Part shown: positions 17,143-26,497 of the stretch, piece by piece
How the letters are laid out: every line of letters starts with the position of its first letter
Position numbering within the stretch: position 1 is the first letter of the stretch
Assembly (NCBI GenBank): GCA_963735085.1
Contig: CAVTJP010000005.1
Coordinates: forward strand, 1,488,001 to 1,552,000
Length of the DNA: 64,000 bases
Origin: DATJGR01 sp963735085
Lineage (GTDB): Bacteria > Pseudomonadota > Gammaproteobacteria > Pseudomonadales > Azotimanducaceae
Reading direction: 5' to 3'
Made by a program: the position numbers and the translations under genes
The notes under the pieces: model-generated
What the model saw: only the letters and a program-made list of their open reading frames with translations
What the model was told of the DNA's origin: nothing
Database searches by the model: none

Positions 17143-18279
17143 ATGACTGGCGGATCTCGATCTTCTGTGCCGAAAATGCTTTCGCTACTGCGACCAAGGC
17201 GGATCGCTCCGCTGCTACTGTGTGCGTTGAGCCTGACGGGTTGTGGCCATGAGCCGGCGATTGCGACCGCCAAGGTACAGTCCAAAGCCGTCAGCGTGGT
17301 CACCGTCACATCGCGCGTCATCGAGGGCGGTCTGATTGCATCCGGCTCGCTGATACCGCGCGAGGACACGGCGGTGTTCTCGGACCTGAACGGCTATCGC
17401 GTCGCGCGGGTGTTCGTCGACGAAGGTGTGTGGGTGGCGGGCGGTCAGCCGCTCGCACAACTCGACGACACGCTGCTGCGTTCGCAGGTCGATCAACAAG
17501 CCGCGCTGGCTAGGCAAATGGAAGTGCAGGCGCAGCGCGCAGAGGAGGAAGCGGAGCGGGTCAAGAATTTCGACGGCACCAGCGTCTTTGCACAAGAACA
17601 AATCGACGCGCGCCGATTTGCCGCCAAAGCCGCGCGTGCGCAGGCAGACGCCCAGGCGGCAGCGGCCCGCGACCTGCGCACCCGCGAGGAACGGACGATG
17701 ATTCGTGCGCCTTACGCGGGACTCGTCATCGAACGCAACGTGCGGGTGGGCGACATGGGCGGTGGTGGCGGTCCTTGGTTCCGCATTGCCAAAGGCGGGC
17801 AGATCGAACTAGCAGCCGATGTTTCCGAAGTCGCGCTGACGCGACTGCAAGTCGGCTCCACTGCAAAAGTGACTCTCGCGGATGGCAGCGTAGTCGACGG
17901 GACGGTGCGTCTGGTCAGCCCGCGCGTCGATGCGAACACGAAGCTCGGCAAGGTGCGCATCGAACTGCCCGTCATGGACTCGATCCGCGCCGGTGGTTTC
18001 GCGCGGGCCAGCTTCGCCGGGGTGTCGGTTGCCAGCGTGGCCGTTCCTGAAACCGCGGTCTTGTATGACGCCGACGGCGCAGCGGTGATGCTGGTGGCAG
18101 CAGACAATACGATAGCCCGAGCCCCTGTCGTCACCGGCCAGCGCGGCAGCGGCTACGTGGAGCTGGTCTCAGGTCCTCCGGTCGGGTCCCGCGTGGTTGC
18201 CAAAGCCGCGGCGATGCTCGTAAGCGGAGATACGATCGCCCCGGTACAGATGCCCGAAGCAGCCGCTGTGCAGCGATGA
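17143..18279 (+). CDS. RND efflux periplasmic adaptor lipoprotein (HlyD/MFP family)
   Basis: Protein of 378 residues with a signal peptide ending in the lipobox LSLTGC, so it should be a lipid-anchored periplasmic adaptor. Two half-lipoyl segments flank a coiled coil: DLNGYRVARVFVDEGVWVA, then an alanine/glutamate-rich helical hairpin around 105-180, then RAPYAGLVIERNVRVGDMG. Adaptors of this type link an inner-membrane RND pump to an outer-membrane channel. It overlaps the pump gene by 4 bases. An alternative start at ATG 17176 would give a tighter signal peptide. No outer-membrane factor gene is nearby, so a TolC-like partner must lie elsewhere. Confidence 0.88.
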   Translation: MTGGSRSSVPKMLSLLRPRRIAPLLLCALSLTGCGHEPAIATAKVQSKAVSVVTVTSRVIEGGLIASGSLIPREDTAVFSDLNGYRVARVFVDEGVWVAGGQPLAQLDDTLLRSQVDQQAALARQMEVQAQRAEEEAERVKNFDGTSVFAQEQIDARRFAAKAARAQADAQAAAARDLRTREERTMIRAPYAGLVIERNVRVGDMGGGGGPWFRIAKGGQIELAADVSEVALTRLQVGSTAKVTLADGSVVDGTVRLVSPRVDANTKLGKVRIELPVMDSIRAGGFARASFAGVSVASVAVPETAVLYDADGAAVMLVAADNTIARAPVVTGQRGSGYVELVSGPPVGSRVVAKAAAMLVSGDTIAPVQMPEAAAVQR

Positions 18280-21200
18280 CCGACGAAACCGAATTTCGCC
18301 TTTCAGCCTGGGGAATCAGGAACCCGATCCCGGTCTCGGTGCTGTTCATCGCGCTAGTGGTGATGGGGTTGTTCGCTTACACGCAACTGCCGATCAAGAA
18401 CTTCCCCAACGTGCAATTCCCCGGTGTGGCGGTCACCGTTACGCGCAGCGGCGCGGCGCCTGCGGAAATGGAAAGCCAGATCACCCGGCAGATCGAAAAC
18501 TCGATGGCCGGCCTCGCGAACGTCCAGAGCATTACCTCGACGATCACCCAAGGAGCCTCGACGACGGTGGTCGAGTTCTATCTGGGTACCGATCTGCAAA
18601 AGGCGGTCGACGACGTGCGCACGCGTACCGATCAGGCTCGCGCCGACCTGCCCCGCGACATTGATCCGCCGTTGGTGAAACGCCTCGAGATCGATGACCA
18701 GCCGATTATCACTTATGCCGTGTCTGCGCCGGCTATGTCGACGCAGGAACTCTCCTGGTTCATCGACGACACGCTGGCGCGCGCGTTGCAGGCCGTGCCC
18801 GGCGTTGCGCAGGTGAGTCGGGTCGGCGGTGTGGATCGCGAGATCAACGTGCTCGTTGATCCCGATCGTCTGGCAGCGCAGGGATTGACCGCCGACAACG
18901 TGAGCCAGGCGTTGGCGGTGGCCAGTCTCGATGCGCCGGGCGGACGGGTTGAGGTGGGCGGGCGCGAACAGTCGTTGCGCATTCTGGGCGCCGCCGCCAG
19001 CGTCGAACAGATCCGCGACATCTCGATCCCGACGGCTGGCGGGCATTCAGTGCGCCTTTCCGACGTCGCGGACGTTGGTGACGGTTCCGCTGAGGTGCGC
19101 TCGTTCGCGTTTCTCAACGGATCTCCAGTGGTGGGATTTCAGGTCAGCAAGGTCAAAGACGCCAGCGAGATCACCACCGAGAACGGCGTCTCTGCAGCTA
19201 TCGAGAAGTTGCTGAAGTCGCACAAAGGCGTCGCGGTCACCAAGATCTTGTCGCGCGTGGACCAGACTCGCGCCGGCTTCATCGCCACCTGGCACACGCT
19301 GCTGGAAGGCATGCTGCTGGCCGCATTGGTCGTATTCATCTTCCTGCGCGATTGGCGCTCCACGTTGATCACGGCGGTCGCGATGCCTGTGTCGCTGATT
19401 CCCACGTTCTTCTTCATGAACATGCTGGGCTTCAGCCTGAATATGGTGACGCTGCTGGGGCTCACGTTGGTGATCGGCATCCTGGTCGACGACGCGATCG
19501 TCGAGATCGAGAATATCGAAAAGCGCGTTTATCGGGGTCTGCGCCCTTACTATGCCGCGATTCAAGGCGCCGATCAGATTGCCCTTGCGGTGGTGGCGAC
19601 CACCTTTGCGATTGCAGCGACGTTCTTTCCGGTTGTGTTCATGCCCGGAATTCCCGGCCAGTTTTTCCGCGAGTTCGGCGTGACGGTGACGGTTGCCGTG
19701 CTGTTCTCGCTATTGGTGGCGCGGCTGCTCACGCCGTTGATGGCAGCGTATTTCCTCGTGCCCAAGCCAGCCAAAAAACGACTGGAGCTGCCCCGGCTGT
19801 ATCGGCGCACGCTTACGTGGGCGCTTGACCATCGCGGGGCGTCGGTCATATTTGCGACCATTCTGTTTTTCCTCTCCATCGCCTTGGTGGTGCCGTTGCC
19901 CAAAGGCGTGCAGCCCGAGGGGAATCCGAATTTCCTGAGCGTTGCGATCGAAGCGCCGCCGGGTTCCACCGTGGACGACATGCGCGCAGTCGTCACGCAG
20001 GTCTACCGCCTGCTTGCGTCCCAGCCGGAGGCCGAGTCCGTTTTCGCGCAAGTGGGAAGCGGCGGCCCAAGTGGCGGTCCTCCGGGCACTTCCAGTGCAG
20101 GCGTCACCAAGGGAACGGTCACGTTGATCCTGAAGGAACACCGGGCTCTTCGCGTCAGCGAGATTCGGGACCGGATACGCCCGATGCTGCTGAAGATTCC
20201 CGATGCGCGGCTGTCGTTCGACAACGCCGAGTTCGGCTCCGCGGGTATCAATATCATTCTGACCAGCGAGACTGGCGAAGGTCTCGAAGCGGCGGGTCTT
20301 GCTCTGCAGCGTCAGATGCGCACGCTGCCGGGGCTCGTCGATACGCGCCCCACTACGCCGCCCAGCGGCCCCGAAGTGATTGTGCGGCCGAAGGCCGACG
20401 AAGCAGCGCGTCTCGGTGTGTCGGTTGCGACCATCGCGGCTGCAGCGCGTGTTGCCACTGTCGGCGACATCGACGCGAATGTCGCGAAACTGAACGAGGG
20501 CGAGCGTCGTATCCCGATCCGTGTGCGGTTGCCGCAAGACGCGCGCGCAGATCTGTCGGTGATTAAGAACATGCGTATTCCGACTGCTACCGGCGGCACG
20601 ACCACGCTCGAGACCGTCGCGGATGTGTATTTCCAGGCAGGTCCAGCGCAGATCAGCCGCTTCGACCGCAGGCGCAATCTGACGATCCGAGCCGATCTCA
20701 CCGGCGGCGTTCAGTTGGGCGACGCGCTGAACAAAGTCGAGGCGCTACCGATCCTGAAGAATCCGCCGCCCGGAATCGGCCGTGCGTCGCAAGGACAGGA
20801 GCAGGCGCTGGCGCAACTGACGCTCGGTTTCATGGTGGCGTTCGCCGAAGCGATCGGGCTCGTTTATATGGTGATGGTGCTGTTGTTCCGCAGCTTCTTC
20901 AAACCCGTGATCATCATGATGGCGCTGCCCACTGCCGTCGGCGGCGCGTTTCTGGCGTTGTTGCTCGGTGGTTCCATGCTCGGAATACCGTCGCTGATCG
21001 GATTTCTGATGCTGATGGGATTGGCCGCGAAGAACTCGATTCTGTTGGTTGAATACGCGATTGAGCGTGAACGCGAGGGATACAGTCAGCGGGAAGCGTT
21101 GCTCGAAGCGTGTCGCGAACGGGCGAGACCGATCGTCATGACCAGCCTCGCGATGATGGCCGGCATGCTGCCCACGGCGCTGTCGATCGGCCAAGGGTCC

Positions 21201-21434
21201 GAGTTCCGCCAACCCATGGCGATCGCGGTAATCGGCGGCTTGATCACGTCGACCATCTTGTCGCTGGTACTGGTGCCGGTCGTTTACGAGTTCGTCGATG
21301 ACTTCGAACGCTGGATATTGCCGCGGCTGTCGCGCTTGGCGACGCCGCGGGTGGCTAACCCCCCACACACCCGAAGAGTTCTGGCGGACGCATCAGCGCA
21401 GTCGACGGTCCAGGATGAGGTCGCCAACAACTAG
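18276..21434 (+). CDS. RND efflux pump inner-membrane transporter (AcrB-like)
   Basis: Protein of 1052 residues, full length for the AcrB/MexB-type family. The N-terminus shows the first transmembrane helix and the LPIKNFPNVQFPGVAV segment; two large periplasmic loops alternate with helix bundles. The proton-relay aspartate pair lies in VIGILVDDAIVEIENIEK in helix 4, and FLMLMGLAAKNSILLVEYA is the matching helix in the second half. It exports drugs, solvents or metabolites using the proton gradient. Start ATGA overlaps the adaptor stop, so the two are translationally coupled. Confidence 0.92.
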   Translation: MTDETEFRLSAWGIRNPIPVSVLFIALVVMGLFAYTQLPIKNFPNVQFPGVAVTVTRSGAAPAEMESQITRQIENSMAGLANVQSITSTITQGASTTVVEFYLGTDLQKAVDDVRTRTDQARADLPRDIDPPLVKRLEIDDQPIITYAVSAPAMSTQELSWFIDDTLARALQAVPGVAQVSRVGGVDREINVLVDPDRLAAQGLTADNVSQALAVASLDAPGGRVEVGGREQSLRILGAAASVEQIRDISIPTAGGHSVRLSDVADVGDGSAEVRSFAFLNGSPVVGFQVSKVKDASEITTENGVSAAIEKLLKSHKGVAVTKILSRVDQTRAGFIATWHTLLEGMLLAALVVFIFLRDWRSTLITAVAMPVSLIPTFFFMNMLGFSLNMVTLLGLTLVIGILVDDAIVEIENIEKRVYRGLRPYYAAIQGADQIALAVVATTFAIAATFFPVVFMPGIPGQFFREFGVTVTVAVLFSLLVARLLTPLMAAYFLVPKPAKKRLELPRLYRRTLTWALDHRGASVIFATILFFLSIALVVPLPKGVQPEGNPNFLSVAIEAPPGSTVDDMRAVVTQVYRLLASQPEAESVFAQVGSGGPSGGPPGTSSAGVTKGTVTLILKEHRALRVSEIRDRIRPMLLKIPDARLSFDNAEFGSAGINIILTSETGEGLEAAGLALQRQMRTLPGLVDTRPTTPPSGPEVIVRPKADEAARLGVSVATIAAAARVATVGDIDANVAKLNEGERRIPIRVRLPQDARADLSVIKNMRIPTATGGTTTLETVADVYFQAGPAQISRFDRRRNLTIRADLTGGVQLGDALNKVEALPILKNPPPGIGRASQGQEQALAQLTLGFMVAFAEAIGLVYMVMVLLFRSFFKPVIIMMALPTAVGGAFLALLLGGSMLGIPSLIGFLMLMGLAAKNSILLVEYAIEREREGYSQREALLEACRERARPIVMTSLAMMAGMLPTALSIGQGSEFRQPMAIAVIGGLITSTILSLVLVPVVYEFVDDFERWILPRLSRLATPRVANPPHTRRVLADASAQSTVQDEVANN

Positions 21435-21474
21435 TTTGAGGCGCGTCCACGGCCGGCGCGGGCAAAGGATCAAT

Positions 21475-22551
21475 TCAGCCATCGATGCGACTCAGCGCGG
21501 GCATCACGTCGTCGATGAACAGACGCAACGACCGACGCGATTCATCGAACGTCATGTCGCCGGTCGGCAACTGCAGCACGATGTAGTTACATAGACCCGT
21601 CGCAAGGTACTGCTGCAGACGCTCACGCACTTGGGCCGGCGTTCCGGAATTGGCGGTCAGGGTCGGCAACATCGTATCGCCACCCGGTGCCATCAACGCT
21701 TGCGCGCCGCGGGCGAGCGGGTTCATCGCGGCGTCTGCCTGTTCTGCCGATAACGCCAGGCGGTCGTTCGTGTGCACCTGCATGATGCGCCGCATCAGCC
21801 CTTTCCAGCCGCGTGCGGCAATGGCCTTTGCTTCGGCTCCGTCGTGCGCCACCACCAACAATTCCGTACTGCCGACACGCGGCTTCGCGCCGGGCACATC
21901 CGCTCGAAGCGGCGAACCAGCATGTGTGTGCCACGTCTCGACGTACAAAGCATGCGCCTCTGGCGTGATGGCGCCCGGCCACAGCAGGTTCATCCCGAAC
22001 TTGCCGGCGACCACCGGATTGCCCGGATACCAGAATGGCGGGTTCGGCTGCTGATACGGCGACATGCTGACGTCGATGTCGGGGAACGAATGAAACTTGC
22101 AGCCTTCACTGCTGACGCGTCCGGTGCGCAAACCCCTCAGCACCAGCCCCAGTGCTTCTTCAAAACGCGCGTGTGAGCTGAACCAGTCCCCTTCGAACCA
22201 AAAGTGTTCGATCGCCGAAATGCCTCGCCCAACGCCGTAGTCGAGGCGCCCGCCGGTCAACTGGTCGAACACGCAGATGTCCTCGATCACGCGCAGCGGG
22301 TGGTGCAGCGGCAGAATCTTCACCATCGGACCGAGCCGGATGTGCCGGGTCGCTTCGGCCGCGGCTGCCAGAAAGATCTCCTGGTTGGGCGCCTGACACA
22401 GATCGGAGCCGTGATGTTCCGCAAGGTGATAGCCGGCAAAGCCGGCCTCATCCGCCATCTTCACAAGCTCGATCCGGTCGCGCAGTAGGCGATGTAGCGA
22501 CGTGCCCGGAATCCCTTCGATGTGGTCGAAAATCCCGAATTGCACTGTCAT
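21475..22551 (-). CDS. LLM-class flavin-dependent monooxygenase
   Basis: Protein of 358 residues from ATG 22551; a further in-frame ATG lies at 22584. Luciferase-like TIM barrel with FGIFDHIEG at the start, AGYHLAEHHGSDLCQAPN, IRLGPMVKILPLHHPLRV and GRLDYGVGRGISAIE. These proteins oxidise small organic molecules with reduced flavin. The tail of the RND gene ends 40 bp away in convergent orientation. It is divergent from the cystathionine gamma-synthase-like gene. Substrate unknown. Confidence 0.82.
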   Translation of the reverse strand: MTVQFGIFDHIEGIPGTSLHRLLRDRIELVKMADEAGFAGYHLAEHHGSDLCQAPNQEIFLAAAAEATRHIRLGPMVKILPLHHPLRVIEDICVFDQLTGGRLDYGVGRGISAIEHFWFEGDWFSSHARFEEALGLVLRGLRTGRVSSEGCKFHSFPDIDVSMSPYQQPNPPFWYPGNPVVAGKFGMNLLWPGAITPEAHALYVETWHTHAGSPLRADVPGAKPRVGSTELLVVAHDGAEAKAIAARGWKGLMRRIMQVHTNDRLALSAEQADAAMNPLARGAQALMAPGGDTMLPTLTANSGTPAQVRERLQQYLATGLCNYIVLQLPTGDMTFDESRRSLRLFIDDVMPALSRIDG

Positions 22552-22688
22552 ATGATGTGCGTTCCAACCGAAGGAGTTCGACACTAGCGCGTTGGGCTTG
22601 CAATGTTCCAGTCCCGAGTTGCCTTATCCATGCGTCGCTCGTCCGTCCTGGCATAGACTGAAGCTCCTCGAGCGCACGGGAGAGGCTG

Positions 22689-23960
22689 GTGAAAAACCAA
22701 CGCACGACAAAGCTCGGCGACCATCAGTTGTCGCCACAGTCGCTGATGATGGGTTACGGATACGATCCGAAGCTGTCGGAAGGCGCACTCAAACCGCCGA
22801 TCTTTTTGACTTCTACGTTCGTCTTCGACAGTTGCGCCGACGGCAAGCGTTTCTTCGAGGGCATCACCGGCAAACGTCCTGGCGGGACGGAAGGCCTCGT
22901 TTACGGTCGATTCAACGGACCGGACCAGGAGATCCTCGAGGATCGGCTCGCACTGTGGGAGGGCGCCGAAGAGGCAGCCGTCTTTTCGACCGGCATGTCG
23001 GCGATTACCACCGCGCTGATCGCACACGTGAAGGCTGGTGAGACCATCCTGCATTCCGGGCCGTTGTACGCTGCCACCGAAAAGCTCATCGACACGGTGT
23101 TCGGCCGGATGGATATCGATTACGCGAACTTTGCTGCGGGCGCGCCGCTTGCCGAGGTGCGTAGCTTGATCAACCAGTCGCGCGCGAAGCGCCGAATCGC
23201 CGTGATCTACCTCGAAAGCCCCGCCAATCCGACCAACGAACTGGTCGATATCGCCGGCATCGTCCGGTTGCGCGACGAACTGTACGCCGACGATCCTGCC
23301 GCGAAGCCGCTGATCATGGTGGATAACACGTTTCTGGGGCCGGTGTTCCAGCAGCCGATCCGGCATGGCGCCGACGTATCGCTGTATTCGCTCACCAAGT
23401 ACGTTGGGGGGCACAGCGACCTGGTAGCCGGCGGTGTGGTCGGTAACAGGGCGGCGTTGCTGCCGATCATGGCGCTGCGCAACACCATCGGCACGATCAC
23501 GGACCCGCACACCTCGTGGATGCTGCTGCGTTCGCTGGAAACGGTGGCGTTGCGCATGGAGCGCGCCGAACAGAACGCGCGGACGGTATGTGAGTTCCTG
23601 CGCACTCATCCGAAGATCGAGCGCGTCGGCTACCTTGGCTTCCTCGACCCGGCGAGCCCGCAGGGGCGCATCTACGCGGACCACTGCTCCGGTGCCGGGT
23701 CGACGTTCTCCGTGCTGGTGAAAGGCGGTGAGGAGCAGGCGTTCCGCCTGCTCGACAGCCTGCAACTCGTAAAGCTCGCGGTGAGCCTGGGCGGCACCGA
23801 GAGCCTCGCCTCACACCCGGCATCGATGACGCATTTGAGCGTGCCCGATGCGCGCCGCAAGCAGCTGGGCATCACCGACAATCTGGTGCGTGTATCGATC
23901 GGTATCGAAAGCGCCGACGATCTGCTGGCGGACTTCGCGCAGGCGCTGAAGCGCGTGTAG
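22689..23960 (+). CDS. Cystathionine gamma-synthase/methionine gamma-lyase family PLP enzyme
   Basis: Protein of 423 residues, start GTG 22689 preceded by GGAGAGG. Family motifs: VYGRFNGPDQEILEDRLALWEG split by two short loops, FSTGMSAITTAL for cofactor phosphate, ESPANPTNELVDI, VDNTFLGPVFQQP with the pyridine-binding aspartate, and SLTKYVGGHSD with the PLP lysine K237. The enzyme acts on sulfur amino acids or O-acylhomoserine; this subgroup (cystathionine gamma-synthase family protein) is not functionally fixed. The next gene, a PhyH protein, begins 36 bp later. Confidence 0.87.
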   Translation: MKNQRTTKLGDHQLSPQSLMMGYGYDPKLSEGALKPPIFLTSTFVFDSCADGKRFFEGITGKRPGGTEGLVYGRFNGPDQEILEDRLALWEGAEEAAVFSTGMSAITTALIAHVKAGETILHSGPLYAATEKLIDTVFGRMDIDYANFAAGAPLAEVRSLINQSRAKRRIAVIYLESPANPTNELVDIAGIVRLRDELYADDPAAKPLIMVDNTFLGPVFQQPIRHGADVSLYSLTKYVGGHSDLVAGGVVGNRAALLPIMALRNTIGTITDPHTSWMLLRSLETVALRMERAEQNARTVCEFLRTHPKIERVGYLGFLDPASPQGRIYADHCSGAGSTFSVLVKGGEEQAFRLLDSLQLVKLAVSLGGTESLASHPASMTHLSVPDARRKQLGITDNLVRVSIGIESADDLLADFAQALKRV

Positions 23961-23996
23961 CGTGGAATTAGTGAGCCGGTTTTCACAGGAACGCAC

Positions 23997-25055
23997 ATGA
24001 CGAACGCCGAGCGGCGCTGGATGCGCGCCACGCCGACGCTGCCGCAACTCGATGCCGCGCTGACCGCGGCGCAGATTGGGTCATGGCGCGCGCACGGCTT
24101 CGCGTTCGTCGAGGGACTGTTCCCCAATCCGCTCATCGCGCAACTGCGAGCGGACGCCCTCGCGCGGTTTCCGGCGCCGGGCACGCCGGAAGCCGCACAG
24201 ATCGCCGACTTCGGCAGCGGCGGAGCGCTCACCTTTCCCGCGCAGAGCCGCGCCTTCAATGCAGTCACGCTGCATCCGCGATTGCTCGGCGCCATCAGTC
24301 AGTTACTCGATGTTGCCGCGACGGACATCCGCCTCACGCAATCGGACCTATGGCCGAAATACGGCCGGACCGGGCCGGCGCGTGCGCTCGACAACCATGC
24401 GCTTGATAATAGCGACCAGCGCATTCACGTCGACTATCCGAACCACACGCTGGCGCATCCGACGCCGTGGCAACGTCCCGAAGCCGTTGAACTCATCGTG
24501 TATCTGGACGACGTTGAAGACTGCGGCGGCGCGACCGCGCTGGTTCCCCGAACAGGCGACGGCGATCCCGCTTACCGTTGGCCAATCGTCGACTCGCCAG
24601 GGATCGCCGAACTCGACTACGTCAACGATCGCAGTCACGCGGAGGCCTATTTCGCGCGAGAGCGGCCACACCTCGCGCAGTGGCGGCAGAGCCTCTACGC
24701 GCGCGAGCAGCACGCTCACTTCAAGCCCGGCGACGTGCTGCTGTACCGCCACGACACGTGGCACCGGGGTACACCGCTGCTGCCCGGGCGCCTGCGACTC
24801 GCGCACAACATCACTTATCGCAAGGCGCACGCCGAGTGGATCAGCATGCTGCACGTCGGCTGGGCGTGGTCCGCCTACCGCAGGGACAAATCCCTCGAGA
24901 AACTGATCGCGCAGGCGTCGTTGACGCAGCGCGCGGTGCTCGGTTTTCCGCAGCCCGAGGCGGACTACTGGTGCGATGAGACCATTCGCGCGATCGAGGC
25001 GCGTTACGGCGTGTTCGGTATGGACATGGCGCCGTATCGTCAGAACCCGCGCTAG
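23997..25055 (+). CDS. PhyH-like Fe(II)/2-oxoglutarate dioxygenase
   Basis: Protein of 352 residues. Iron ligands H144 and D146 lie in RIHVDYPNH, and the distal histidine H256 in YRHDTWHRGTP, followed by the R that would bind 2-oxoglutarate. It differs clearly from the PhyH gene at 5.7 kb, so it is not a recent duplicate. It lies between the PLP enzyme and a cytochrome P450 on the same strand with short gaps, suggesting a small oxidative pathway. Substrate unknown. Confidence 0.8.
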   Translation: MTNAERRWMRATPTLPQLDAALTAAQIGSWRAHGFAFVEGLFPNPLIAQLRADALARFPAPGTPEAAQIADFGSGGALTFPAQSRAFNAVTLHPRLLGAISQLLDVAATDIRLTQSDLWPKYGRTGPARALDNHALDNSDQRIHVDYPNHTLAHPTPWQRPEAVELIVYLDDVEDCGGATALVPRTGDGDPAYRWPIVDSPGIAELDYVNDRSHAEAYFARERPHLAQWRQSLYAREQHAHFKPGDVLLYRHDTWHRGTPLLPGRLRLAHNITYRKAHAEWISMLHVGWAWSAYRRDKSLEKLIAQASLTQRAVLGFPQPEADYWCDETIRAIEARYGVFGMDMAPYRQNPR

Positions 25056-25114
25056 ATGGTGGGGGCGATCGCGGTGTATGTCCGCTATGGTGGTGATCAC
25101 TCGGGAGAGAATCC

Positions 25115-26443
25115 ATGAAACAGCCGATCGGTGCCTACCGCGCGTATCGCGACAAGGCGCAGGAATATGTCGGGACGTCCTACCAGAGCAGCCGTCGGCG
25201 GCGCGATCCGGTCGACCCCGATGTCGATCCCTATGCAATTCCGCTGGGGGAGTTGAACGTCGCCAATCCGCAGTTGTTCAAGGAAGACCTCATCTGGCCG
25301 TACTTCAAACGCCTGCGCGAAGAGGCGCCGGTGCACTACTGCGCGCGGAGCCAGTACGGAGCGTATTGGTCGATCTGCCGATTCGACGACATTCTGGCCA
25401 TCGACGCCGACCACAAGCGCTTTTCGTCGGACTTCAGCACCGGCGGCGTTACGATCAACGGTACGCCGAGTTCCGGCGAATTCATGCCGATGTTCATCCA
25501 GATGGATCCGCCGCGGCACGATCGGCAGCGCGCCGCGGTGGCGCCACGCTTCGCACCGACGCAGCTGGCGATGCTCGAAGACACGATCCGCGCGCGCGCG
25601 GCGGCGATTCTCGACGGGCTGCCGCGTGGCGAAACGTTCGACTGGGTGGAGCACGTGTCGAAAAATCTCACTGGCCAGATGCTGGCAACGCTGCTCGGCC
25701 TGCCGCTGAGCGAGAAAGACCGGCTGGTCGGCTGGTCCGACATTCTCGCCAACCCGGACAATCCGGAACTGGTGGCGTCGCCGGACGTGTTCTACAACAC
25801 GCTGGCCGATGTCGGCGACTACTTCATCGGATTGTGGAACGAACGCGTGGATCGCGATCCCGGCTTCGATCTGATTTCGATGCTCGCCCACGGCGCGGGC
25901 ACGCGTGACATGGGTCCGCGTGAATTCGTCGGCAATCTGGTGCTGCTGATCACCGGCGGCAACGACACCACCCGCAATTCGATCAGTGGCGGACTGTTGG
26001 CGCTCAACGAGCACCCCAACGAGTATGCGAAGCTGCGCGCGAGACCAGAACTGGTCACCAATATGGTGCCCGAGATCATCCGCTGGCAGACGCCGCTCGC
26101 GCATATGGCCCGTACTGCCAACGAAGATGTCGAGGTGCGTGACCAACGAATCCGCGCGGGCGACCGCGTCGTGCTGTGGTACATCTCGGGCAACCGCGAT
26201 GCCGACGCGATTCCGGAGCCGGACACGTTCAAGATCGATCGCGCCAACGCGCGACATCATCTTTCGTTCGGCTTCGGCATCCACCGCTGTCTCGGCAATC
26301 GGTTGGCGGAACTTCAGCTGCGGGTGCTCTGGGAAGAGATTCTGCAGCGCTGTCCGTTGATCGAGGTGGTTGGTGAGCCGGAGCGGGTGAATTCCTGCCT
26401 GTTCCACGGTTTTTCGCGGCTGCTCGTGCGGATTCAGAGTTGA
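25115..26443 (+). CDS. Cytochrome P450
   Basis: Soluble bacterial P450 of 442 residues. The I-helix oxygen-binding motif is LLITGGNDTTRNSISG, the K-helix glutamate/arginine pair is visible in the MVPEIIRWQTPLAHMAR region, and the haem-thiolate loop is FGFGIHRCLGNRLAE with C392. The early KYxxR-like and HxxxR segments (DPPRHDRQRAAVAPRF) are also present. Class I P450s need ferredoxin and reductase partners; none is next to it. Ribosome-binding site GGGAGAG lies 8 bp upstream of ATG. Resembles P450s that act on fatty acids, terpenes or steroids, but the substrate is not inferable. Confidence 0.92.
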   Translation: MKQPIGAYRAYRDKAQEYVGTSYQSSRRRRDPVDPDVDPYAIPLGELNVANPQLFKEDLIWPYFKRLREEAPVHYCARSQYGAYWSICRFDDILAIDADHKRFSSDFSTGGVTINGTPSSGEFMPMFIQMDPPRHDRQRAAVAPRFAPTQLAMLEDTIRARAAAILDGLPRGETFDWVEHVSKNLTGQMLATLLGLPLSEKDRLVGWSDILANPDNPELVASPDVFYNTLADVGDYFIGLWNERVDRDPGFDLISMLAHGAGTRDMGPREFVGNLVLLITGGNDTTRNSISGGLLALNEHPNEYAKLRARPELVTNMVPEIIRWQTPLAHMARTANEDVEVRDQRIRAGDRVVLWYISGNRDADAIPEPDTFKIDRANARHHLSFGFGIHRCLGNRLAELQLRVLWEEILQRCPLIEVVGEPERVNSCLFHGFSRLLVRIQS

Positions 26444-26497
26444 CGCGGTACGCATCGGAGCGCCCCTGAAATCGAGTCCCAGGACTGAGGGCAGTTC

